Shown here piece after piece: positions 1 through 7,611 of a DNA stretch of 34,232 bases; the first letter of the stretch is position 1, and every line of letters starts with the position of its first letter. A model generated the notes under the pieces. The model was given only the letters and a program-made list of their open reading frames with translations. It did not search any database and was not told the DNA's origin. The stretch is from positions 1 to 34,232 of the forward strand of contig CAYQAE010000009.1 of NCBI GenBank assembly GCA_964415445.1. Reading direction: 5' to 3'. The position numbers were made by a program, and so were the translations under genes. The DNA is from CAYQAE01 sp964415445 [NCBI: uncultured archaeon]. Its GTDB lineage: Archaea > CAYQAE01.

Positions 1-1070
1 TCAACTATCCTTTCAGCTGATTTACCATCCCATAATTCAGGAATTTTTACTTCTTTTTTGTTTTTTTCTAATATTTTATTACATTCTTTAATTATTTTGT
101 TAGTATCTGACCCTACAAGTACATTAGTTCCTTCTTTTATTGTTGAGGGTTTTTCGGTAGTTTCTCTAAGTGTAATGCATGGAATCCCTAAAATTGTAGT
201 TTCTTCTTGTACTCCTCCTGAGTCTGTCAAAACTATTTTTGAATTTGAAACTAATTGCATGAAATCTAAATATCCTAAAGGTTCTATTATCCTGAAGTTT
301 TTCATTTTCTTTATTTTTTCATTTAATCCAAATTTTTCTAGATTTTTCTTAGTACGTGGATGGATTGGATAAATTATTTGGTTTTGCTCCTGGATCTTGT
401 TTAATGCTTCTAAAATATTTCTTAATTTATTAGGGTCATCAACGTTGCTTGGCCTATGCAAAGTGACTACAAAATATTCTTTTTTCCTCATATTTAATTT
501 TTGTAAAATTTTTGACTTTTTGGATTTTTCTTTCATGTTTAATAGCGTATCAATCATCACGTTTCCAACAAAAAAGATTTTATCTTTTGAGATACCTTCT
601 TTTGTCAAATTTTTTATACCTGATTTTTCTGTTACAAATAAGTAATCACTTATCTGGTCAGTTAAAATTCTATTTATCTCTTCAGGCATTGTTCTATCAA
701 AACTTCTGAGTCCCGCTTCTATATGGGCAATAGGTATATTTAACTTTGAAGCTGCCAATGCACAAGCAATTGTAGAGTTAACGTCTCCTACAACAATTAT
801 TAAATTAGGTTTTTCTCTTAATAAGACAGTTTCAAATTTTATCATTATTTTTCCTGTCTGTTTTGCATGAGTATCTGAACCTATTTCTAACCAAATATCT
901 GGATTTGGAATTTCTAATTGATCAAAAAAAATTTTTGACATCTTTTCATCATAGTGTTGGCCTGTATGGACTAAAATTTGATTAATATGTGGATATTTAT
1001 TTATCGCCCTAATAATGGGGGCAATTTTCATAAAATTTGGCCTTGCTCCTGCGACTATAATAATTTTCAT
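1..1070 (-). CDS. wecB: UDP-N-acetylglucosamine 2-epimerase, C-terminus cut by window edge
   Basis: This gene reads leftward from an ATG at 1070 and is still open at position 1, giving about 356 residues, so only the last few are missing. By family, it interconverts UDP-GlcNAc and UDP-ManNAc in the cytoplasm for surface polysaccharide synthesis. I translated it by hand. The start MKIIIVAGARPNFMKIAPI, the segment HTGQHYDEKMS, VGDVNSTIACALAA, HIEAGLRSFDRTMPEE, VTLHRPSNVDD and TDSGGVQEE are the standard landmarks of the non-hydrolysing epimerase family in the right order, and the visible end (WDGKSAERIV) is the usual C-terminal motif. It is divergent from the DUF354 gene at 1160, from which it is separated by 89 bp. 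Its neighbours make a glycan role natural. Confidence 0.95.
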   Translation of the reverse strand, partial: MKIIIVAGARPNFMKIAPIIRAINKYPHINQILVHTGQHYDEKMSKIFFDQLEIPNPDIWLEIGSDTHAKQTGKIMIKFETVLLREKPNLIIVVGDVNSTIACALAASKLNIPIAHIEAGLRSFDRTMPEEINRILTDQISDYLFVTEKSGIKNLTKEGISKDKIFFVGNVMIDTLLNMKEKSKKSKILQKLNMRKKEYFVVTLHRPSNVDDPNKLRNILEALNKIQEQNQIIYPIHPRTKKNLEKFGLNEKIKKMKNFRIIEPLGYLDFMQLVSNSKIVLTDSGGVQEETTILGIPCITLRETTEKPSTIKEGTNVLVGSDTNKIIKECNKILEKNKKEVKIPELWDGKSAERIV

Positions 1071-1109
1071 TTTTTGTAATTATTATATCACCAAATTAGG
1101 ATTTATAAA

Positions 1110-1127
1110 TTTTGTATATGTACAAAA
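1110..1127. promoter_or_regulatory. Short inverted repeat in the divergent wecB/DUF354 promoter region
   Basis: TTTTGTA (1110-1116) and TACAAAA (1121-1127) form a 7-bp inverted repeat with a 4-base spacer in the only gap between the two divergent glycan genes. It could be an operator shared by both promoters. It lies in very AT-rich DNA, where such repeats arise by chance, so the call is weak. Confidence 0.25.
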
Positions 1128-1159
1128 ATATATTAATCTTCAATTAAGAGGTAATTATT

Positions 1160-2287
1160 GTGAAAATTTTATTTCATCTTGGTCATCCTGCTCATTTTCA
1201 TTTTTTTAAAAATGTGATAGATGTTTTATTAAAAAAAAATCATAAGGTATTTATCTTAATCAAAAAGAAGGATATATTGGAAAATTTACTTAAAAAAACA
1301 TCTTTTGATTATATCAATATTTTACCAGAAGGTAGAAAAAATAGTAAATTAGGTATTACATGGGGTATTATGAAAAAGAATTGGAAATTGTTTAAATTTT
1401 GCCTAAAAAATAGACCGGATATTCTTATTGGTACATCAGTTGAGATTACTCACGTTGGGAAAATTTTGAAGATTCCTTCACTTGTAACGAGAGAGGATGA
1501 TTATTATATTGGATTTTTATTTAGTAAATTAGCATATCCGCTAGCTTCTAATATTATTGCTCCCACTACTTGTAAAACAGGATCTAAAGATGATAAATGG
1601 GAAAAAAAGACTATCCACTACAGTGGATTTCATGAACTTGCTTATTTACATCCAAAAAATTTTAAACCAGATATTAATATAGTTAAAAAAAGAGTTGATT
1701 TATCTCGTCCTTTTTTTATATTGCGCTTTTCAAATTTAAACGCACACCACGATAAAGGAAAAACAGGTATCACGCCTAAAATTGCCGAGAAGATAATTTC
1801 AATCTTGGAACGAAAGGGAAATGTTTATATTACATCTGAACGTAATCTAGAGTCAAAATTCGAAAAATATAGAATTAAAATGCCTATAGATTTAATTCAT
1901 CATGCTTTATTTTTTTCTGACATGTATATTGGAGATAGTCAAACAATGGCAGTTGAATCAGGTATCTTGGGTACTCCTTTTATACGCTTCAATGATTTTG
2001 TTGGTGAAATAGGTTGTTTGAATGAATTGGAAAATACTTACAAGTTAGGGTTTGGTTTTAAAACAACCCAAGTTGAGGAGATGATTAAAAAAATCAGGGA
2101 TTTATTAGATACTACTAATTTAAAAGAAATTTTTAAAAAACGCCGTCAAAAGATGTTTTCAGAAAAAATAGATGTTGCTTCCTTTTTGGTTTGGTTTATT
2201 GAAAACTATCCTAAGAGTCAAAAGCTAAAATTATATGACAAAGCTTTATTTGAAAGTATAAAAGAAGGTAATAACTATATATCATAA
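1160..2287 (+). CDS. DUF354 family protein, probable GT-B fold glycosyltransferase-like
   Basis: A 375-residue protein. The N-terminus MKILFHLGHPAHFHFFKNVI is the hallmark of the archaeal DUF354 family, which resembles GT-B glycosyltransferases and the nucleotide-sugar epimerase fold. A second landmark is the segment GDSQTMAVESGILGTPFIR in the C-terminal half, equivalent to the donor-binding region of such enzymes. The start is GTG at 1160, chosen because AGAGGT at 1147-1152 lies at ribosome-site distance. It is followed 17 bp later by the sulfotransferase, suggesting one transcript. Its substrate is not evident from the sequence. Membership in a surface-glycan pathway is inferred from the adjacent wecB and sulfotransferase genes. 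Confidence 0.8.
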   Translation: MKILFHLGHPAHFHFFKNVIDVLLKKNHKVFILIKKKDILENLLKKTSFDYINILPEGRKNSKLGITWGIMKKNWKLFKFCLKNRPDILIGTSVEITHVGKILKIPSLVTREDDYYIGFLFSKLAYPLASNIIAPTTCKTGSKDDKWEKKTIHYSGFHELAYLHPKNFKPDINIVKKRVDLSRPFFILRFSNLNAHHDKGKTGITPKIAEKIISILERKGNVYITSERNLESKFEKYRIKMPIDLIHHALFFSDMYIGDSQTMAVESGILGTPFIRFNDFVGEIGCLNELENTYKLGFGFKTTQVEEMIKKIRDLLDTTNLKEIFKKRRQKMFSEKIDVASFLVWFIENYPKSQKLKLYDKALFESIKEGNNYIS

Positions 2288-2304
2288 ATAATGAGATAAT
2301 AATA

Positions 2305-3081
2305 ATGAATGAACATAAATTCTATTTTTTGTCAACAGGAAGATGTGGTACTAGCTTTTTATCAAAGATATTTCAGAAATATTATCCTGAATTGGGAATT
2401 AAGCATCAAGAAAAATGGTCAAGATTGATTAATATTGTCGGAAATTTACCTATATCCAAAAAATATTCTTTTTTTTTAATAAAAAAAATATTTTCACTTA
2501 CCAATACTCATTATTTACCTCAAAGCACTATAGATCCTCTTAAATCAATTTCAATTGCTAAATTATTATCATACAAAAATTTGAATATTGAAAAATATAA
2601 AATAGTGCATTTAGTTCGGGATCCAAGAACATTCGTTGCCTCTTTTATGAATTGGAAGGAATTAAGTTATAAAAAAAAGATTTTGCACAATTTTATTCCT
2701 TTTTGGATGCCTAAATATAGGTATACCAATAATTTGCAGCCAATTAAAAAATCATTAGACAATAAATTCAAGGATTTTTGTTATGTATGGTATTCAAAAA
2801 ACATTTTTTTTTATAATACATTTTGTAAACAAATTAATTATAAAATTGTTAGAATGGAAGATCTAATAGATGAAAATAAAAAGAATGAAACTTTCCAAGA
2901 TTTAATTGATTTCTTGAATCTTCCTAATAAAGATTTTAATTATAATGAAATTTCTTCTAAAAAAGTAAACAAATCGAAAAAAATGTTTTTTCCTAAATCT
3001 AAAAATTGGCCAAATGAGTACAAAATGTTTCTGTATGATTTATGTGGAGGTTTAATGAAAAAATTCAATTATAATCCTTAA
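2305..3081 (+). CDS. PAPS-dependent sulfotransferase family protein
   Basis: A 258-residue cytosolic-looking protein. The N-terminal FLSTGRCGTSFLSK (residues 8-21) is the 5'-phosphosulfate-binding loop of sulfotransferases, a P-loop-like element, and VHLVRDPRTFVASFMNW (residues 101-117) matches the 3'-phosphate-binding motif with its Arg and Ser. By family, the enzyme moves sulfate from PAPS to a hydroxyl or amine of a glycan or small molecule. The gene sits 17 bp after the DUF354 gene on the same strand and ends 18 bp before the convergent deacetylase gene. Sulfation of a surface glycan is the likely role, inferred from context only. Sulfated N-glycans are known in some archaea, but the acceptor here is unknown. 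Confidence 0.82.
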   Translation: MNEHKFYFLSTGRCGTSFLSKIFQKYYPELGIKHQEKWSRLINIVGNLPISKKYSFFLIKKIFSLTNTHYLPQSTIDPLKSISIAKLLSYKNLNIEKYKIVHLVRDPRTFVASFMNWKELSYKKKILHNFIPFWMPKYRYTNNLQPIKKSLDNKFKDFCYVWYSKNIFFYNTFCKQINYKIVRMEDLIDENKKNETFQDLIDFLNLPNKDFNYNEISSKKVNKSKKMFFPKSKNWPNEYKMFLYDLCGGLMKKFNYNP

Positions 3082-3099
3082 TTGTATAATAAGTAATGA

Positions 3100-3879
3100 T
3101 TAATGTTTCATTATTTGTTTTCCGATATTTTTAATTTTTTGAAAACATAATTCTTTGGCCCATCTTTTAAATGAGTCTGCCCATCTTTCAGGATGAGTTA
3201 ATAGATAAATATTATTTAGCTTTTTAGATTTAATTAGATCTATTATATCATCAGTTGAATTAATATTAGAAATCTTGTTTTTTGAATTTGTAGTATCTTT
3301 TATTTTGTACTTTTTTTGGTCCCAGCACCTTCCAGTATCAGATAGATATTCAAATTCATCAAAATCAATTGAAAGATATGCTTCTGCTTTTATTCCAAAT
3401 TTGCTGAAATCATATCTTTTCCATAAATCTCTGTTATCAAATTTAGATAATGGATTTCCATGCATGCAAATAGTTTTTATTTCAAAATATTTTCTCATTT
3501 TTTTCAATTCAGCTTCAAATAACTTAATAGCAATTTCATAGTTTCCTTTAGCTTTATCTAATGTTTCGTAGTGGTAACCAATTTCATGGCCTAAATCGGA
3601 TATTTTTTGGATATATTTTAGATCAAATATTTTGGGTTTCATCCTAAAGTAATAAGTTGAAGAAATTCCAAATTCATGTTCTATTTTAGCCATTTTAAAA
3701 GAATATTTTGAGTTTTTATCTATATCATGTCTGATAATTACAATATTTTTCTTGGATTTGTTTTTAATATATTTATCAATTGTTAAAATCTTCAAATTCG
3801 ATTGAGTCAGTGTTTCAAGCAATTCTTTATACTTATTTAGTGTAAAGTCCCTATTCATTATTTTTACCCTTAAATTCAT
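3100..3879 (-). CDS. NodB-like polysaccharide deacetylase family protein
   Basis: A 259-residue protein when read from the upstream ATG. It has the first NodB-type motif as RHDID (residues 50-54; D52 and D54) and the metal-binding HxxxxH motif as GHEIGYHYE (H98 and H103). MHGNPLSK and LLTHPERW further along are typical of this subgroup of carbohydrate-esterase-4-like proteins. No signal peptide or membrane segment is visible, so it would act in the cytoplasm, perhaps on a glycan intermediate. An alternative ATG eight codons in (3858) follows a weak AGGGT site, and conservation starts near there, so the true start may be 3858. It is convergent with the sulfotransferase gene. Confidence 0.78.
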   Translation of the reverse strand: MNLRVKIMNRDFTLNKYKELLETLTQSNLKILTIDKYIKNKSKKNIVIIRHDIDKNSKYSFKMAKIEHEFGISSTYYFRMKPKIFDLKYIQKISDLGHEIGYHYETLDKAKGNYEIAIKLFEAELKKMRKYFEIKTICMHGNPLSKFDNRDLWKRYDFSKFGIKAEAYLSIDFDEFEYLSDTGRCWDQKKYKIKDTTNSKNKISNINSTDDIIDLIKSKKLNNIYLLTHPERWADSFKRWAKELCFQKIKNIGKQIMKH

Positions 3880-3939
3880 GCTTATGGTCTATATGAATGG
3901 TACGGTTGATATTTTAATTTTCTAAATTTATTTAAAAGT

Positions 3940-5073
3940 TCAATATATATTAAAGTAACTAATAAATGACTCTACAAACTCTATACTTTCTGGGTAAAGC
4001 CATGAATTCAGGAACAAAAAAGAATAACTGAATAAAAAGTTTAAGTACTTATTTGAATTTTTATTAAGGAGTAAATATATTTTTTTGGTCAGCCAAAGTC
4101 CACTTATGATTACAGGGATTACTAATTCGAAGCAATATCTAGTTACGTAAATATTACTTTTTACTATGATTAGAAAATTAAAGACGAATATTAAAAAAAA
4201 TAATTGAGTTTCTATTCTATTTCTATTAAAATAAACAAATAATATTACACATGAACACAAAAAAGAACCAAAATAATCTTCTGTAAATAAAAGGTGATAA
4301 TAATTAAAAATAATATAATCTATACTTCCCTCTATTTTAAAATTAAAAAAACTTAGATTTTCTAAATTTTCAGATGTAAAAATTATTTCTAATATATTTG
4401 TAAAACGAAATAAAAATATTAGGACCCCTGAAACAAAAATTAATATTGTCTTTTTTATATCGATTTTTGATCTATTTTTTAAAAATTCCAAAAAGAAAAT
4501 ACTTGCAATAGCTGTTAAGACCGTCGGACGTGTTAAAAAAGCTAATAAAGAAAATAAAGTAATCTTTATATTATTATTTTGATTTTTTATCCTATATTCA
4601 AGGAAATAATAAATTAAACACAATTCAAAAAAGAAAGCAGGAACATCAGTAAGTGCTAATAAAGATAGGTCTGTGAATAACCAGTAGGTTGTAAAAAAAA
4701 TAGTTCCAATTGTACTTTCGATTTCAGAGAATGATAATAATTCAAGAAGCTTATAAAAATATATTACACTTAGTAAACTAGTTATTAATGGAATAAAAAG
4801 CATTACAATTGTATTTGGATACATGATATAAAATAAAGCCGAAAATAAAGGATAAACTGGTCTTCTTTCAACTATAATATCTTTATTTGATTCTTCTCCC
4901 GAAAAGTACTTTGTCATTTCATAATATCTATATGAATCAGGAGTAAATCCAGAATACTCTTCACCTTCAGAATTTTCTTTAGAATGTAATCCATAGAACA
5001 ATACTTCTGAAAATATCCATAAAAACCAAAATAGAATTACTATGGTCAAAGCTAATCTTTTTTTTGACTCCAT
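3940..5073 (-). CDS. Polytopic membrane glycosyltransferase-like protein (GT-C type)
   Basis: A 377-residue protein that is almost entirely membrane segments, roughly nine to ten helices, starting with a helix at residues 8-28. The first external loop carries PDSYRYYEM (residues 45-53) followed by RRPVYPLF (residues 70-77), which fits the GT-C pattern of an acidic catalytic site just after the first helix, as in PMT/GT39-like lipid-linked sugar transferases. The specific donor and acceptor are unknown. Its start overlaps the start of the divergent DUF1616 gene by 32 bp, which is unusual because neither gene then has a private promoter region. It may be read with upstream genes, or the neighbour may start later. 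Confidence 0.7.
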   Translation of the reverse strand: MESKKRLALTIVILFWFLWIFSEVLFYGLHSKENSEGEEYSGFTPDSYRYYEMTKYFSGEESNKDIIVERRPVYPLFSALFYIMYPNTIVMLFIPLITSLLSVIYFYKLLELLSFSEIESTIGTIFFTTYWLFTDLSLLALTDVPAFFFELCLIYYFLEYRIKNQNNNIKITLFSLLAFLTRPTVLTAIASIFFLEFLKNRSKIDIKKTILIFVSGVLIFLFRFTNILEIIFTSENLENLSFFNFKIEGSIDYIIFNYYHLLFTEDYFGSFLCSCVILFVYFNRNRIETQLFFLIFVFNFLIIVKSNIYVTRYCFELVIPVIISGLWLTKKIYLLLNKNSNKYLNFLFSYSFLFLNSWLYPESIEFVESFISYFNIY

Positions 5074-6574
5074 AAAAAAACCTTTTTTACTTACTTTTTT
5101 AATTTTTTTATTAACTATAATTCTGATGATAATAGAAACGCTTCGAATAATTATAGGATCAATTTTTTTATTAATTTTACCTGGTTATTCTTTGTTATTT
5201 GCAATTAGATGGAGATATGATAATGAGATTGAAAAATGGGCTCTTATTTTTGTTTCTAGTTTAGGTTTAATTATCTTGAATGTTTTGTTGTTAGATCAAA
5301 CTTGGGAAATTAGCTTTATTCCTATTATTACATATATTTCACTTTTTATCTTATTTTTTTTGATCATAGGTAGCTTAAGATATATAAAAGAAGGACCAAT
5401 AGTTTCTAATATAAAAACTGAAGAAAAAATTACTCCCGAGCAAAATAAAATTTATAATTCTATTATTTTTTCATGTATTTTAGGTATAATATTTCTTTCA
5501 GTTTTTATTATATTGGCAAGACCAGATGATGAAAAATTCACTGAAATTTATTTCTATCAAGAAAAATTAAAATTAGATAACAATGAATTTGAATATTTGG
5601 GATATTCTGGAAAAGTTGATTTTTCTGATAGTGATATTTCGGTTTATTTAGATTTAGATAATAATTCCATCTTCTCTTCATCAGAATTAGTCTATTTTGA
5701 ATCAAATTATATGCTCCTAACTCAAGAGACGTTTGAATTAAACAATACTGATTGGCATATTGCTGATGTATCTCATGATGAAATTTTAATAGCTAATTAT
5801 CCAGTAGGAGAATTAGGTAGTAATTATTCTTTTAGTTTTGTTATATCTAATCATAGAGGAGAACCTTACAACTATACCTACTCAATAAAAGTATCTGATG
5901 ATACAATTTTATCCAAAGTAGTGGCTTTAGAAGATAAAACTCGCATTTATGTCACCTTCCCAACATCTGAAACAAGCGGAGAAGATAAAATATCTATTGA
6001 ATTAGATACAGGTGAGTCTATCCATTTTTGGGAGAGATTTAGTCTACTTTATTTTTATGAGAGAGCCGTAACCTTAGAGAGTTATCAACAAGAATTAAAT
6101 CTTACAAACGATTCATTCAAATTTTTTGGATTAAATGGATCAGTAAATAATTCAACTGAGATTAATAAACTAGTTTATATAGATCTAAATAATAATTCAG
6201 TTTATGATACATCAGAATTAGTCTATAATTTTACAGGCACAAATATATCTGTGCAAGAGACTTTTGTAGTTGAAAATAGTAGTTGGCATATAAAAAATGT
6301 TACAGAAAATAAAATAATTTTTGCAAATTATCCAACCACAAAAGTAGGGATTAACTATACATTTAGCTTTATTATAGAAAATCGAGAAATTGGACCCAGA
6401 AATTATACTTATACTGTTAAAGCTACTGATGATACTATATTGGAAGATAAAGTATTTGTAGAATATAAAGAGAAAGTTACAGTGACTTTTCCAGTCACTG
6501 AGACTAATGGATCAGAAAAAATATATGTCACCCTAGATTCTTCTGAGCAAATCTATTTTGAAGAACAATCTTAA
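5042..6574 (+). CDS. DUF1616 membrane protein with two copies of a glycosylatable external domain
   Basis: A 510-residue protein. Residues 14-110 form about four membrane helices with the DUF1616 hallmark LPGYSLLFA (46-54) and DNEIEKWAL after it. A further helix lies at about 139-159. The rest is external and built of two related units, about 168-330 and 336-506. Each has a Y-F-Y start, a D-x-D/N-N-N-S loop, E-L-V-Y, Q-E-T-F, W-H-I, A-N-Y-P, N-Y-T-Y, D-D-T-I-L and V-T-F-P, so the region arose by duplication. The second unit is dense in N-x-S/T sequons (NLT, NFT, NIS, NVT, NYT, NGS), suggesting heavy N-glycosylation. Start ATG 5042 lacks a clear ribosome site. An ATG at 5126 is possible but would lose the first helix. 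Confidence 0.75.
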   Translation: MVKANLFFDSIKKPFLLTFLIFLLTIILMIIETLRIIIGSIFLLILPGYSLLFAIRWRYDNEIEKWALIFVSSLGLIILNVLLLDQTWEISFIPIITYISLFILFFLIIGSLRYIKEGPIVSNIKTEEKITPEQNKIYNSIIFSCILGIIFLSVFIILARPDDEKFTEIYFYQEKLKLDNNEFEYLGYSGKVDFSDSDISVYLDLDNNSIFSSSELVYFESNYMLLTQETFELNNTDWHIADVSHDEILIANYPVGELGSNYSFSFVISNHRGEPYNYTYSIKVSDDTILSKVVALEDKTRIYVTFPTSETSGEDKISIELDTGESIHFWERFSLLYFYERAVTLESYQQELNLTNDSFKFFGLNGSVNNSTEINKLVYIDLNNNSVYDTSELVYNFTGTNISVQETFVVENSSWHIKNVTENKIIFANYPTTKVGINYTFSFIIENREIGPRNYTYTVKATDDTILEDKVFVEYKEKVTVTFPVTETNGSEKIYVTLDSSEQIYFEEQS

Positions 6575-6576
6575 TA

Positions 6577-7518
6577 TTATAATACTATAACAAGCAGACC
6601 AATAATTAAAGTTATAGCATATAATATCATAACTACTTGTTTTTCTGTTAGTCTAAAATAATAAGGAAAAGTCCATTTTAGAGTAAGTGGGTTTGGAACC
6701 TCTAAAGTTCCATCTTCATTTACTTTTCCAAATTTAACATGATGAATCCCAGCTAAGATCCAAAATGCATATAACAAAAAATTAACAATATGTGGAGCTA
6801 AAACTAAGGTTCCATAATATTCAATATTTTGTAAAACCACAAATCCACCAATTGCAGCACCTAGCATGTGGGTGCCAATATTTCCTGCAAATATTTTTGA
6901 AGGATAGGTGTTGTATGCCATAAATGTAGTTGCAGCTACAAATATAGGTAAAATTAGAACTGCTTCGTTTGTTCCACTAATATCAAATGATTTTACCACT
7001 AAAATAGATAGTATTATACAAGATAATCCTATAGAGAGTCCATTAAATCCAGCAAGCATATTAACTAAATTTGCTGCAATCATAATAAATATGGGTGCAA
7101 TTATATAACAGTACATCCAACCATCAATTGTCCCTATTATAGGGGCATCTAATACGTTTCCCTCAACCACTAAAGCTATAGGTAGATCAATGAAATATAA
7201 AATTGCTATTTTAAACCTTCTTTTGAGAAATAAAACATCATCAACTAGGCCAAATAGAGCATTTGAGATTAATATTAGATAAAATATAAGTATTTCAAAA
7301 TGCTCACTATAGGCTAGAAAAACTAGAGGAAGAGAGACCAAAATACCTATTAATATCGGTATACCACCCATAGTAGGTATATTTGGTGTATCTTTCTTAT
7401 ACATATCTTTTACTACGAATTTGGATCCTCTTTTGTATGCAAATTTTATAAAATAGTTTGTAGAGATAAAAGTAACAATAGCTGTTATTATTATAATTAC
7501 AAATACCAGATAATCCAA
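6577..7518 (-). CDS. GlcNAc-1-phosphate transferase family (GPT/MraY/WecA superfamily)
   Basis: A 313-residue protein with about ten membrane helices. Superfamily motifs are present: PTMGGIPIL (48-56), LVDDVLFLKRR (91-101) with the catalytic Asp pair D93-D94, NLVNMLAGFNGLSIG (150-164), and FAGNIGTHMLGA (210-221) where MraY has its GD-G motif. By family, it transfers a sugar-1-phosphate from a UDP-sugar to polyprenyl/dolichyl phosphate, the first committed step of N-glycan or surface polymer assembly. The start is TTG at 7518, supported by GAGG about 10 bases upstream. It is convergent with the DUF1616 gene with a 2-bp gap. AglH-like function is probable, but the sugar is not determined. Confidence 0.85.
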   Translation of the reverse strand: MDYLVFVIIIITAIVTFISTNYFIKFAYKRGSKFVVKDMYKKDTPNIPTMGGIPILIGILVSLPLVFLAYSEHFEILIFYLILISNALFGLVDDVLFLKRRFKIAILYFIDLPIALVVEGNVLDAPIIGTIDGWMYCYIIAPIFIMIAANLVNMLAGFNGLSIGLSCIILSILVVKSFDISGTNEAVLILPIFVAATTFMAYNTYPSKIFAGNIGTHMLGAAIGGFVVLQNIEYYGTLVLAPHIVNFLLYAFWILAGIHHVKFGKVNEDGTLEVPNPLTLKWTFPYYFRLTEKQVVMILYAITLIIGLLVIVL

Positions 7519-7611
7519 TTTTAAGCCTCAAATCACATATAATAATTCTAATTGTCTTTTTTGTTATAGGTTGTAAAGTTTCTTTTAAGGTTATCTTCTA
7601 TCTGAAGATAT

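Noticed and set aside
58-709. Three plus-strand open frames at the left edge
   Set aside because: They are antisense to the clear wecB epimerase frame on the minus strand, which carries all family motifs and runs off the window edge.
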